Made by a program: the position numbers and the translations under genes. Positions 48,298 through 57,118 of a stretch of 64,000 nucleotides of DNA are shown piece by piece. The DNA lies in the NCBI GenBank assembly GCA_964574935.1, contig CAZNOZ010000009.1:1-64000 (forward strand), read 5' to 3'. How positions within the stretch are numbered: position 1 is the stretch's first letter; the number at the start of each line of letters is the position of its first letter. The DNA comes from JBBECE01 sp964574935 (GTDB lineage Bacteria; Pseudomonadota; Alphaproteobacteria; Rhizobiales; Devosiaceae). The notes under the pieces are model-generated. The model searched no databases, was not told the DNA's origin, and worked only from the letters and a program-made list of their open reading frames with translations.

Positions 48298-50116
48298 GAT
48301 CGCTGCCGATCCGATGCCGCAATCCGCCATCCACACTTCGGAATCCGCTCGAGCGCGCCTGGCCGCGCGCTACCGCACGGAGCGCGTTTTCAGATTCCTG
48401 GGTCAGGCGGCGATTGGCGTCTCTGTCGCCTTTCTGGCGTTGCTGCTGACGACAGTCGTCATCCAGGGTGTGCCTGCGTTCACCTACAACTTCGCCAGCC
48501 TCGACTTCGACCTCTCCTCCGAGCGCCTGGGCGGCCCCGACGAGATCTCCAAGGCCGATTTCGACGGCATCGTGCGTGACGCCATTCGCGGTGAATTCCC
48601 GCAAGTGACCGGCCGCACTCCGCGCCGCCTGCTGGGCGGCCTGATCTCCAGCGGCGCCCCGGTCCTGCTGCGCGAGCGGCTGGTCGGCGATCCCTCCCTG
48701 GTTGGCTCGAGCGGCCGTGTTTCGGTGCCCGTCTCGGACTTCGCCGATCTCTACCTGAAGGGTCAGATCACCGGCAGCGAGTACCGCGATTTCACCAGCC
48801 CCATCGTGCTTGAGGCGTCCGGGGACGGCTCAACCTACACGGTAACGGCGGACCAGGCGGTGTTCGGCGACGTTCTCGAGCTGGTCAAGCAGCGCCTGCT
48901 GGCCGATGCCGCGGCCCTGCGCCAGCGCGCCGAGGGGCAGGCTCGTTCGCAGGCGCGGATTCAATCTGACATCGTGGGGTTCGAGAGCCGCCTTTCCGCG
49001 GCCGAGGACGCCGCCGAGTCGGCGGGTCTGACCGCCAGGCTCGAGCAGGCTCGCGCCAATCTTGACTCCGTTACCGCCGAGATCGCCCGGCTTGAAGCCG
49101 ATGCCGCCGACCGCGAGGCGCGCGCCGGCAGCGCCGTTTCGGGCGAACCGATGACCGACGAAGACCCCTCGCTTCTGATCTATGCCGCCGACGGGGTCAT
49201 TCGCGCCACCCACATCACCGCGACCACGGTGGAGGGCGAGGCGATGCTGCCGGTGGCCGACCCCGGCTCGCTCGTCGGCAATGGCTGGCGCTTGCGGATC
49301 CTGGACGTGCCCGAATCCAATCGCAAGTTTTCCGACCAGGAAATCGTCTGGACCGACACGCTGGTCGACCGGGGCGAGGTCGCTTCCGCCTTCAACTGGA
49401 TTTTCTTCTCCAAGGGCGCCAGCCGCGAACCCGAAATGGCCGGCGTGTGGGGAGCCGTCGTCGGCTCGACGCTGACCCTTGTCGTCACGCTGGCGCTGTC
49501 CTTTCCGCTCGGGGTCGCCGCCGCGATCTATCTGCAGGAGTTCGCACCGAAGAACCGGATCACGACGCTTATCGAAGTCAACATCAACAATCTGGCCGCC
49601 GTGCCCTCGATCGTTTTCGGGCTGCTCGGGTTGGCGGTGTTTTTGAACTTCTTCGAATTCGATCGCTCGGCGCCCTATGTCGGCGGCATGGTGCTTGGCC
49701 TGATGACCTTGCCCACGATCATCATCGCCTCGCGGGTGTCGCTCGGCGCGGTGCCGCCGTCGATACGGGAAGCCGCGCTCGGCATTGGCGCGTCGCGCCT
49801 GCAAACCGTCGTCCATCACGTATTGCCGTTGGCTTTGCCCGGCATCTTGACCGGCACGATCATTGGCATGGCAAGGGCGCTCGGCGAGACCGCGCCGCTG
49901 TTGATGATCGGAATGGTCGCCTTCATTGTCGATATCCCGGGGAGCTTCAGTGATCCGGCAACCGTTCTACCGGTGCAGATTTTCATGTGGGCCGATTTCC
50001 CCGAAGCCGCCTTTCAGCATCGGACTTCGGCCGCGATTATCGTGCTCCTGGGGTTCCTGATCGTCATGAATGCCCTGGCGGTGATAATGCGCTGGCGGTT
50101 CGAGCGGCGCTGGTAG
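48290..50116 (+). CDS. pstA: Phosphate ABC transporter permease PstA with large periplasmic insertion
   Basis: Second channel subunit, 608 residues, well above the roughly 430-450 I expect for alphaproteobacterial PstA. After helix 1 (RFLGQAAIGVSVAFLALLLTT, about 35-55) come about 325 residues outside the membrane. These start with a DUF3333-like region and include a coiled coil (about 195-280) rich in Ala, Glu and Arg, for instance ARLEQARANLDSVTAEIARL. The permease core begins at about 385 (WGAVVGSTLTLVVTL) with PLGVAAAIYLQEFAP, LAAVPSIVFGLLGLAVF and the coupling loop LGIGASRLQTVVHHVLPLALPG. The ATG at 48290 overlaps the pstC stop. The core is intact, so transport should be normal; the coil may contact PstS or the envelope. 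Confidence 0.94.
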   Translation: MTEIAADPMPQSAIHTSESARARLAARYRTERVFRFLGQAAIGVSVAFLALLLTTVVIQGVPAFTYNFASLDFDLSSERLGGPDEISKADFDGIVRDAIRGEFPQVTGRTPRRLLGGLISSGAPVLLRERLVGDPSLVGSSGRVSVPVSDFADLYLKGQITGSEYRDFTSPIVLEASGDGSTYTVTADQAVFGDVLELVKQRLLADAAALRQRAEGQARSQARIQSDIVGFESRLSAAEDAAESAGLTARLEQARANLDSVTAEIARLEADAADREARAGSAVSGEPMTDEDPSLLIYAADGVIRATHITATTVEGEAMLPVADPGSLVGNGWRLRILDVPESNRKFSDQEIVWTDTLVDRGEVASAFNWIFFSKGASREPEMAGVWGAVVGSTLTLVVTLALSFPLGVAAAIYLQEFAPKNRITTLIEVNINNLAAVPSIVFGLLGLAVFLNFFEFDRSAPYVGGMVLGLMTLPTIIIASRVSLGAVPPSIREAALGIGASRLQTVVHHVLPLALPGILTGTIIGMARALGETAPLLMIGMVAFIVDIPGSFSDPATVLPVQIFMWADFPEAAFQHRTSAAIIVLLGFLIVMNALAVIMRWRFERRW

Positions 50117-50150
50117 GGTAGATCATGCAGTCCATGCTGGAGTTTCGGAC

Positions 50151-50954
50151 ATGAGCGTTGCCGTCGAGATGGCACAGACCGCCGCTGACGTCGCCGACGT
50201 GCCCAAGATGCGGGGCCGTGATGTCAATGTCTTCTATGGCGACAAGCAGGCCTTGTTCGACATCGACCTCGACATCGAACGCAACCGGGTGACATCCCTG
50301 ATCGGTCCGTCCGGATGCGGAAAGTCGACCTTCATCCGGTGTCTCAATCGAATGAACGACACCATCGACATTTGTCGCGTCACTGGCGACATCCGACTGG
50401 ACGAGCAGGACATCTACGATCCGGGCATTGACGTGGTCGAGCTCAGGGCCCGCGTCGGGATGGTGTTCCAGAAGCCCAATCCATTCCCCAAGTCGATCTA
50501 TGAAAATGTCGCCTACGGCCCGCGCATCCACGGCATGACCCGCTCCAAGGCCGAGCTCGACGAGCTGGTGACGTCCTCCCTCAGGCGGGCCGGGCTGTGG
50601 GATGAAGTCCACGACCGCCTCGACCAGCCCGGCACCGGGCTCTCCGGCGGACAGCAGCAGCGCTTGTGCATCGCCCGGGCGATCGCCACCAGTCCCGAAG
50701 TGCTGCTGATGGACGAGCCGTGCTCGGCCCTCGACCCCATCGCCACGGCCACTATCGAGGAATTGATCGACGAATTGCGCGAGAACTTCACCATCGTCAT
50801 CGTCACCCACTCGATGCAGCAGGCCGCCCGTGTCAGTCAGAAGACGGCGTTCTTTCATCTCGGGCGGCTGATCGAGGAAGGTCCGACCGAACGCATTTTC
50901 ACCAACCCGCAGAATGAAAAGACCCAGGACTACATTACCGGTCGCATCGGCTAG
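50151..50954 (+). CDS. pstB: Phosphate ABC transporter ATP-binding protein PstB
   Basis: The ATPase of the Pst importer, 267 residues. Walker A GPSGCGKSTFIRC, then CLNRMNDTI and a Q loop in GMVFQKPNPFPKSIYENVAYG, which is diagnostic for PstB. The signature is LSGGQQQRLCIARAI, Walker B LLMDEPCSALDP and the switch VTHSMQQAARVS. The ATG at 50151 gives an N-terminus a little longer than in E. coli. It follows pstA by 34 bases and precedes phoU by 26. Confidence 0.97.
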   Translation: MSVAVEMAQTAADVADVPKMRGRDVNVFYGDKQALFDIDLDIERNRVTSLIGPSGCGKSTFIRCLNRMNDTIDICRVTGDIRLDEQDIYDPGIDVVELRARVGMVFQKPNPFPKSIYENVAYGPRIHGMTRSKAELDELVTSSLRRAGLWDEVHDRLDQPGTGLSGGQQQRLCIARAIATSPEVLLMDEPCSALDPIATATIEELIDELRENFTIVIVTHSMQQAARVSQKTAFFHLGRLIEEGPTERIFTNPQNEKTQDYITGRIG

Positions 50955-50980
50955 CCAATTCCCGGCAACAAGGCATCCTC

Positions 50981-51676
50981 ATGGTCACCACTTCGTCAGA
51001 GCACATTGTCACTTCCTACGAGGACGAACTCACCGAGATCGTCCGTCTGATCTCCGAAATGGGCGGCATGGTCGAACAGGCCGTGACCAATTCCGTCACT
51101 GCCCTGGTGACCCTCGACCACGCCTTGGCCAAGAAGGTCGTCGAGGGCGACGAGCAGGTCGACGAGCTGGAGCGGAGGATCGACGACATGGGCGTCTCGA
51201 TGATCGCGCGCCGACAGCCGATGGGCCCCGACCTGCGTCAGATCATCGCCTCTATCCACGTCGCCACCGATCTCGAGCGCATCGGCGACATGGCCAAGAA
51301 CATCGGCCGGCGGACCCTGCAGATCAGCGAGCAGCACGTCACGCCCCAGCTCTACAAGGGCGTGCGCCACATGTCCGAGCTGGCGCTCGGCCAGGTCAAT
51401 CGCGCCATCAGTTCGTTCACCTCCCGCGACACCGAATTGGCGGTCGATGTGTGCAAGCGGGACGACGAGGTTGACGCGATCTACATGTCCCTGTTCCGCG
51501 AATTCCTCACCTATATGATGGAGGACCCGCGCAACATCACCGACTGCATGCATTTGCTGTTCTGCGCAAAGCATCTCGAGCGAACGGGCGACCACGCCAC
51601 CAACATCGCCGAGGCCGCCTTCTACATGGTCTCCGGAAAGAACCTGCCGCTGGCGCTTGAGCGCGACGACGTTTGA
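50981..51676 (+). CDS. phoU: Phosphate signalling protein PhoU
   Basis: A 231-residue, all-helical protein made of two three-helix bundles, each with the metal-binding E/DxxxD pattern: the first in EQVDELERRIDD, ATDLERIGDMAKNI and the second in KRDDEVDAIYMSLFRE, AKHLERTGDHATNIAE. It links the transporter to PhoR and keeps the kinase off when phosphate is ample. Start ATG 50981. Its stop is 28 bases before the phoB ATG. Confidence 0.96.
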   Translation: MVTTSSEHIVTSYEDELTEIVRLISEMGGMVEQAVTNSVTALVTLDHALAKKVVEGDEQVDELERRIDDMGVSMIARRQPMGPDLRQIIASIHVATDLERIGDMAKNIGRRTLQISEQHVTPQLYKGVRHMSELALGQVNRAISSFTSRDTELAVDVCKRDDEVDAIYMSLFREFLTYMMEDPRNITDCMHLLFCAKHLERTGDHATNIAEAAFYMVSGKNLPLALERDDV

Positions 51677-51704
51677 ACCGGCCCCGACGCGCGAAGCCGA
51701 ACCC

Positions 51705-52403
51705 ATGTCTGCCCAGCTGCTGATTGTCGAAGACGAATCCGACCTCGCTGAATTGCTGCGCTACAACTTCGAGGCGGCCGGCTACCGGGTGGTCTGCGTC
51801 GCAGCGGGTGACGAGGCCGACGTGCAAATCCGCGAAACCACGCCGGACCTTATCATCCTCGACTGGATGCTCCCGGGGATTTCCGGCATCGAACTGTGCC
51901 GCCGTTGGCGCATGCGGGAGACCACCGCCAGCATCCCGATCATCATGCTGACCGCCCGCGCCGAAGAGGAAGAGCGGGTGCGCGGACTGGCCACCGGCGC
52001 CGACGACTATGTCGTCAAGCCGTTTTCCGTCCCCGAGCTCATGCAGCGCGTCAAGGCACTTCTCAGGCGAACCAGCCCGCAATTGCTCAATACCACCCTG
52101 CGTGCCGGCGACATCGAGCTCGATCGGCACACACACCGGGTGCGGCGCTCGGGGCGGGAAATCCACCTCGGCCCGACCGAGTACCGGCTGCTCGAATACC
52201 TGATGCAGAATCCCGGGCGCGTCTACAGCCGAGGACAGCTGCTCGATGGCGTGTGGGGGCACGGCGTGTATGTCGACGAGCGAACCGTCGACGTCCATGT
52301 CGGCCGTCTGCGCAAGGCCATCAACCGGAGCCAGAGCCGCGATCCCATCCGCACCGTGCGCGGGGCGGGCTATGCCCTGGACGAGCGGTTTGCAGCGGGC
52401 TGA
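51705..52403 (+). CDS. phoB: Phosphate regulon response regulator PhoB
   Basis: An OmpR-type response regulator of 232 residues. Receiver domain with LIVEDESDL, the phospho-acceptor LILDWMLPG (Asp53), the switch TARAEEEERV and the lysine in YVVKPFSVPEL. The winged-helix domain has GPTEYRLLEYLMQNPGRVYSRGQLL and HVGRLRKAI, which binds Pho boxes such as that before pstS. I use the ATG at 51705 since the longer frame from 51657 overlaps phoU and adds residues unlike PhoB. Last gene of the operon. Confidence 0.96.
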   Translation: MSAQLLIVEDESDLAELLRYNFEAAGYRVVCVAAGDEADVQIRETTPDLIILDWMLPGISGIELCRRWRMRETTASIPIIMLTARAEEEERVRGLATGADDYVVKPFSVPELMQRVKALLRRTSPQLLNTTLRAGDIELDRHTHRVRRSGREIHLGPTEYRLLEYLMQNPGRVYSRGQLLDGVWGHGVYVDERTVDVHVGRLRKAINRSQSRDPIRTVRGAGYALDERFAAG

Positions 52404-52435
52404 GCGCGATCGCAGCCGGCCCGAGGCCGGCGATT

Positions 52436-52897
52436 TCAGCGGGCGAGTTCCTCCGCCGTCGGGGCCTCGAAGCGATCGATCCAGCCTCTCAGGGCAGCTT
52501 CGGAAATCGCGAACGCGCCACGCGGCAAGTCCGAGTTCCGTTCGGCCAGCCGTCGCAGCAGCTCCTCGGGCGAGCAAAGTGTGTAATGGATGGCGAAATC
52601 AGCCCCCAACCGCGCCGCGCGGGCGCGGAAATCTTCACGCTCCTCGCGGGCCCAGAAGCCGAAATCTAGAATGACGCTGGTGTCTAGTTGCAGCGCGCGC
52701 TCGGCAACGCCCCACATTAGGGCCTCGACGATGCTGTGGCGCCGGTCATGAGCTGGGTCTTCGGCATCTTGTCCGAACAAGGTGACCTGCCACTCATCCG
52801 GCGTCAGCCGCAAGGCCCGAAGTTCAGTCTCAAGGCGCCGCGCCAATGTGGTTTTCCCCGAGCAAGGGAGCCCCACCATGAGGTGTAGCGTCGGCAC
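52436..52897 (-). CDS. Small P-loop kinase-like ATPase (AAA_33 type)
   Basis: A 153-residue nucleotide-binding protein with Walker A GLPCSGKTTLARRLE (from residue 9) and a structure like small metabolite or RNA kinases and zeta-toxin relatives. The lid-like segment ERNSDLPRGAF and a conserved SVILDFGFWAREEREDF, which holds the likely Walker B/acid pair, are visible. The GTG at 52897 begins directly at the first strand (MPTLHLMVGL). It starts 19 bases after the gcrA stop on the same strand and is probably co-transcribed. Substrate unknown; no antitoxin gene is adjacent, so I do not call it a toxin. Confidence 0.8.
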   Translation of the reverse strand: MPTLHLMVGLPCSGKTTLARRLETELRALRLTPDEWQVTLFGQDAEDPAHDRRHSIVEALMWGVAERALQLDTSVILDFGFWAREEREDFRARAARLGADFAIHYTLCSPEELLRRLAERNSDLPRGAFAISEAALRGWIDRFEAPTAEELAR

Positions 52898-52916
52898 GTG
52901 GCAGGCTCGCGGCCGG

Positions 52917-53429
52917 CTACCGCCGCCGCTTTTCGATGGTGTGGTAGGCGCGGCGGGCGTGGAACTTGCAGTAGGGCCGGTTTTCATCGACCTCCCGGCC
53001 GCAGAAGTGGAAGTCCTCTCCCATCGGGTCGCCGATCGGCCATTTGCAGGTGTTCTCGTTCAGCGACAACAAGTCGATCCGCTCCTCGGGCGGGATGTAG
53101 AGCTCGATCGCCGGATTGACCACCGACAGCGGCTCGTCCTCTTCTGCCAGAGGTATTTGCAGCGCGTTCGCGCCGATCATCGGAGCGTTGACGGCGCGGC
53201 GTCTGCCCATGCCGCCGCTGGACACACGGCGCGAGGTCGAGCGCGGTTTGCGCATTCGTGGCGCGCTCGAGGTCGGACGGGCCCGCCCGGACAGTTTCAG
53301 TCGATGGACCTTGCCGATGACGGCATTCCGGGTCACGCCCTCCCCGAGTTCGGCTGCGATCTGGCTGGCGCTAAGGCCTTCCATCCAAAGCCTTTTCAGG
53401 AGCTCGACCCGTTCGTCCGTCCACGCCAT
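52917..53429 (-). CDS. gcrA: Cell cycle regulator GcrA
   Basis: A 170-residue alphaproteobacterial transcription factor that binds sigma-70 polymerase and acts at promoters with CcrM-methylated GANTC sites, controlling cell-cycle genes. The N-terminal homeodomain-like part reads MAWTDERVELLKRLWMEGLSASQIAAELG, followed by NAVIGKVHRLKLSGR. After a basic linker comes the sigma-interacting C-terminal part with CKWPIGDP and a cysteine-containing FCGREVDENRPYCKFHARRAY. Length and both domains are normal. Five GANTC sites lie in 145 bases of its upstream region. Confidence 0.95.
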   Translation of the reverse strand: MAWTDERVELLKRLWMEGLSASQIAAELGEGVTRNAVIGKVHRLKLSGRARPTSSAPRMRKPRSTSRRVSSGGMGRRRAVNAPMIGANALQIPLAEEDEPLSVVNPAIELYIPPEERIDLLSLNENTCKWPIGDPMGEDFHFCGREVDENRPYCKFHARRAYHTIEKRRR

Positions 53430-53842
53430 GCTGGCCTCTTAGGGGCTCCGCCGCCGAATCCCGCATAGACTCCCGGACCCCGCCGGAATCGCTTTTTCCG
53501 GCACCTGGCTAGCAGTCGTGTGCCTGTTGGGTCCGCGCCACGAGATATCGTGTACCCGCAGGATCACTGTATAGGAGGCGCGGAATCGGTGACAAGAGTC
53601 GGGCCCCACTTTCCCCGCATTAATGCGGCCGGCGCAGAGGTCACCAGCGGCCCGGGCACCTCGGACCGGGAATTGACATCGACGGTCCCCCTCGCCGATA
53701 AGGGCCCCGAACGTGTCGCCCGGGGTCGAAACATGGGCGGCGCGTTTTTCGTTTTTGCGCCCGGACTGCCGTGATCACATTGCGTTGTCGGGCCGACGGC
53801 CGGCGCCCGATCGTGGCGGGCTTTTGACAAGAGGACACATCG
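53430..53842. other. Divergent gap between gcrA and argD with clustered GANTC sites
   Basis: Five GANTC sequences lie at 53456, 53468, 53486, 53583 and 53596. The first three, within 35 bases, are in the gcrA promoter region. Small open frames on both strands (for example 53520-53774) are Pro/Arg/Thr-rich and lack ribosome sites; I see no gene. The argD leader and promoter must also be here, with AT-richer sequence near 53550-53575 (GTATAGGAGG). Confidence 0.6.
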
Positions 53843-55030
53843 ATGTCGGCGCTCTTCGGGACCTACGCCCGTTCAGACCTTGCTTTCGAGCGGGGCGAGG
53901 GGATGCGCCTTTTTACCGCCGACGGCGAGGCCTATCTCGATTTTGCCGCCGGCATCGGCGTCAACGCGCTTGGTTATGCGCACCCGGATCTGGTGGCGGC
54001 GCTCAAATCCCAGGGCGAGCGGCTTTGGCATGTCTCGAATCTTTACCGGATCCCCGAACAGGAACGGCTCGCCGCGCGCCTCGTCGAGGCGAGCTTCGCC
54101 GACCGGGTGTTCTTCGCCAATTCCGGCGCCGAAGCGGTCGAATGCGCCATCAAGACCGTCCGCCGCTACTTCCACGCCACCGGCGCGCCCGAGCGTTTCG
54201 AATTCATCACCTTCACCGGCAGCTTTCACGGCCGCACCCTCGCCACCATCGCCGCCGGCGGCAATGCGGCCTTCGCCGAGGGGTTCGGCCCGCCGGTCGA
54301 GGGCTTCGTGCATGCCGCCCCCGGCGATATCGACGCCGTCCGGGCCCTCGTGGGTCCGCGCACGGCCGGCATTCTGGTCGAGCCGATCCAGGGCGAGGGC
54401 GGCGTCAACCTGATGCCGGAGCGGTTTCTCGAGGCGCTCAGGGCGCTGTGCGACGAGGCAGGGTTGCTGCTCGTCTTCGACGAAGTCCAATGTGGTTGCG
54501 GACGCACCGGGCGCTTTTCGGCCCACGAATGGACCGACGCCACCCCCGATCTGATGGCGATCGCCAAAGGGATCGGGGGCGGATTTCCGCTCGGGGCGTG
54601 CCTTGCAACCGAGCGGGTCGGCCAATACATGACCCCGGGCAGCCACGGGTCCACGTTCGGGGGCAATCCGCTGGCCTGTGCCGTCGGCAATGCCGTGCTC
54701 GACCGAATCCTGGCGCCCGGTTTTCTGGAGCATGTCGACGAGGCGGGCCGGCATCTGGCCTGGCATCTCAGACAGCTTGCGCAGCGCTTTCCGCAGCATG
54801 TCGTCGACGTCAGGGGACGCGGACTGATCGCCGGGCTGAAGCTGGTGCCCAATGCGCGCGAATTTGTCGCCGAGCTGCGCCGGCACCGCCTGCTGACCGT
54901 CTCGGCGAGCGACAACGTGCTGCGCCTTCTGCCGCCGCTGATCGTCGAAAAGGCGGATATCGACGAGGCGGCGGACATCCTTGCCGACGCGCTCGGCGGA
55001 TTGGACGCCGACCCGTCGAGCGCGGCCTGA
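53843..55030 (+). CDS. argD: Acetylornithine aminotransferase ArgD
   Basis: PLP enzyme that makes N-acetylornithine from N-acetylglutamate semialdehyde and glutamate in arginine synthesis; often also acts in lysine synthesis. 395 residues, class III fold. FANSGAEAVECAIKTVRRY binds PLP phosphate, with VFDEVQCGCGRTG for the ring nitrogen Asp and the Schiff-base lysine in IAKGIGGGFPLGACLA. GSHGSTFGGNPLACAVG follows. Start ATG 53843, 14 bases after a weak GGAC. argF follows 55 bases later, then hslO; this trio is a standing rhizobial order. Confidence 0.95.
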   Translation: MSALFGTYARSDLAFERGEGMRLFTADGEAYLDFAAGIGVNALGYAHPDLVAALKSQGERLWHVSNLYRIPEQERLAARLVEASFADRVFFANSGAEAVECAIKTVRRYFHATGAPERFEFITFTGSFHGRTLATIAAGGNAAFAEGFGPPVEGFVHAAPGDIDAVRALVGPRTAGILVEPIQGEGGVNLMPERFLEALRALCDEAGLLLVFDEVQCGCGRTGRFSAHEWTDATPDLMAIAKGIGGGFPLGACLATERVGQYMTPGSHGSTFGGNPLACAVGNAVLDRILAPGFLEHVDEAGRHLAWHLRQLAQRFPQHVVDVRGRGLIAGLKLVPNAREFVAELRRHRLLTVSASDNVLRLLPPLIVEKADIDEAADILADALGGLDADPSSAA

Positions 55031-55085
55031 GCGCCCAGGCTGCAAGCGCCGCCGCGGCGTGTCGGCGTCAACCGGGATTGTCTCC

Positions 55086-56015
55086 ATGACAACCAAGAGC
55101 ACAGACTTCATCGATCTCGACCAGGTCCCCGCCGGCGACCTGCGGGAAATCCTCGCGCTGGCTGCCGACCTCAAGACGCGTCACTCGCGTGGCGAACGGC
55201 CGGCGCTGCTCGCCGGCAAGGTGCTGGCGATGGTTTTCGCTCAGCCCTCCACCCGCACCCGCATTTCCTTCGATGTCGGAATGCGCCAGCTCGGCGGCGA
55301 AACCCTGGTGCTGTCCGGTACCGACATGCAGCTCGCCCGCGACGAAACCATCGCCGACACGGCGCGGGTGATGTCGCGCTTTGTCGATGCCATCATGATC
55401 CGGACCCTCGCCCACGACGACGTCGTCGAGCTCGCCGCCGCCGCCACGGTGCCCGTGATCAACGGGCTCACCCGGCGCTCGCATCCCTGCCAGGTGATGG
55501 CCGATATCCTCACCTTCGAGGAAAAGCGCGCTCCGATCGATGCCGCGACGGTTGCCTGGGTGGGTGACGCCAACAATGTCCTGGCCTCCTGGGTGCAGGC
55601 CGCCCGCGCCTTCGGCTTCCGGCTGCGCATCGCCTGCCCGCCCGCATACGGCCCGAGCGACGAGCTCGCCGCCGAGATCGAGGCTGCCGGCTCCGCGGTC
55701 GAACTCGGCGCGGATCCCATGGCCGCGGTTCGGGATGCCGATTTGGTGGTGACCGATACCTGGGTTTCGATCGGCGACTCCGACGTCGACGAACGCCGCC
55801 GGCGGCTGCGTCGGTACAGGGTCGATGCGGCGTTGATGGCGAAGGCCGCGGCTGACGCGCTTTTCATGCACTGTCTTCCCGCTCACCGCGGCGACGAAGT
55901 GACCGACGAGGTCATCGACGGGCCGCAGTCGGTGGTCTTCGACGAGGCGGAGAACCGCCTGCACGCTCAAAAGGCGATCCTGTGCTGGGTGTTCGGGATC
56001 GACAAACTGCCATGA
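55086..56015 (+). CDS. argF: Ornithine carbamoyltransferase ArgF
   Basis: Joins carbamoyl phosphate and ornithine to citrulline. 309 residues, with the carbamoyl phosphate loop QPSTRTRISF, the second-domain ornithine motif HCLPAHRGDEVTDEVI, and NGLTRRSHPCQVMADILT. VTDTWVSIGD is the third hallmark. A long upstream frame exists, but ATG 55086 gives the expected length. Its TGA overlaps the hslO ATG by 4 bases, so hslO is coupled to it. Confidence 0.96.
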   Translation: MTTKSTDFIDLDQVPAGDLREILALAADLKTRHSRGERPALLAGKVLAMVFAQPSTRTRISFDVGMRQLGGETLVLSGTDMQLARDETIADTARVMSRFVDAIMIRTLAHDDVVELAAAATVPVINGLTRRSHPCQVMADILTFEEKRAPIDAATVAWVGDANNVLASWVQAARAFGFRLRIACPPAYGPSDELAAEIEAAGSAVELGADPMAAVRDADLVVTDTWVSIGDSDVDERRRRLRRYRVDAALMAKAAADALFMHCLPAHRGDEVTDEVIDGPQSVVFDEAENRLHAQKAILCWVFGIDKLP

Positions 56016-57013
56016 GCCAGTCCCTGCTCGAAGCTGCCGGTCTCGACCGCCCGGAAAGCGGCGACGACGCGCTGGTGCCGTTTGCCCTGGAGGCGCTCGA
56101 TTGCCGCGGGCGCAGCGCCCGCCTTGGCGGCGCCCTCGACACAATCCTCGCCCGACACGACTACCCCGCCCCGGTTGCCCGGCTGCTGGGTGAGGCGGTG
56201 GTGCTGACCGCGCTTGTCGGCTCATCCCTGAAATTCAATGGGAGGTTCATCCTCCAGGCCCAGACCGACGGTCCGGTCAACCTGCTTGTGGTTGACCTCG
56301 ACACCCCCGACGGCATCCGAGGCTATGCGCGCCACGATCCGGCGGCGCTCTCGGCGGCCGCTTCCGAAGGTCGCGTGGCGCCGGCCGAACTGCTTGGAAA
56401 CGGGGTGCTCGCGATGACGGTGGACCAGGGCCCGCGCATGGACCGCTATCAGGGCATCGTCGAACTCCGGGGCACCTCGCTTGAAGAAGCGGCACTGCGC
56501 TACTTCGCCCAGTCCGAGCAGATCCCGACGCAGGTGCGCCTCGCCGTCGGCCAGCTTGCCCGCAAGGGCGACAAGCGTCCCGTGTGGCGCGCCGGCGGCA
56601 TCCTGCTGCAGTATCTGCCGGCCGGCGGCGGCGCTCGCCTCACGCCCGATCTCCCCGGCGACGGCGATTTCGACAACGCCGAGACCGCCGATCGTTCGTT
56701 CGTCGAAGACGACCATTGGACTGAAGCCAAGGCGCATCTGATGACCGTCGACGACGCCGAACTCGTGGACCCGGATATCTCGCCCGAGCGCTTGCTCTAC
56801 AGGCTCTACCACGAGCGCGGCGTGCGGGTGTTCCGCCCCCATCCGGTCGAGGCGCGGTGCACCTGCTCGGCCGACAAGGTCGAAGCCATGCTGTCCGGTT
56901 TCGACCCCGATCAGCGGGCCGAAATGGCGGTCGACGGCGAAATCGAAGTGACCTGCGACTTTTGCTCGACGGTTTACCGATTCAACAAAAACCTCTTCGG
57001 CCTCGGCGACTGA
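56012..57013 (+). CDS. hslO: Redox-regulated chaperone Hsp33
   Basis: A 333-residue cytoplasmic holdase activated by oxidation and heat. N-terminal folded part (ARLLGEAVVLTALVGSSLKFNGRFILQAQTDG cut into family blocks) and the C-terminal zinc site RCTCSADKV with VTCDFCSTVYRF, giving the four cysteines C-x-C and C-x2-C that form disulfides on activation. Longer than the E. coli protein by about 40 residues, mostly at the N-terminus and linker. Starts within the argF stop. Confidence 0.94.
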   Translation: MSQSLLEAAGLDRPESGDDALVPFALEALDCRGRSARLGGALDTILARHDYPAPVARLLGEAVVLTALVGSSLKFNGRFILQAQTDGPVNLLVVDLDTPDGIRGYARHDPAALSAAASEGRVAPAELLGNGVLAMTVDQGPRMDRYQGIVELRGTSLEEAALRYFAQSEQIPTQVRLAVGQLARKGDKRPVWRAGGILLQYLPAGGGARLTPDLPGDGDFDNAETADRSFVEDDHWTEAKAHLMTVDDAELVDPDISPERLLYRLYHERGVRVFRPHPVEARCTCSADKVEAMLSGFDPDQRAEMAVDGEIEVTCDFCSTVYRFNKNLFGLGD

Positions 57014-57118
57014 CGGGGTTCAATCCGCCGCCGGGCGGGTAGGGTTCATTGCCAAAGTTTCATTTGTTCCGGTGCGGTCCCGCACGTACCATCTGCCGAG
57101 GCGGTGGAAGGCATTGAC

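Noticed and set aside
52436..52897. Zeta-type toxin of a toxin-antitoxin system
   Set aside because: No small antitoxin gene is adjacent; it follows gcrA in an apparent housekeeping transcript.
53520..53774. 84-residue plus-strand frame upstream of argD
   Set aside because: No ribosome site, Pro/Thr/Arg-rich product and likely leader sequence of argD.
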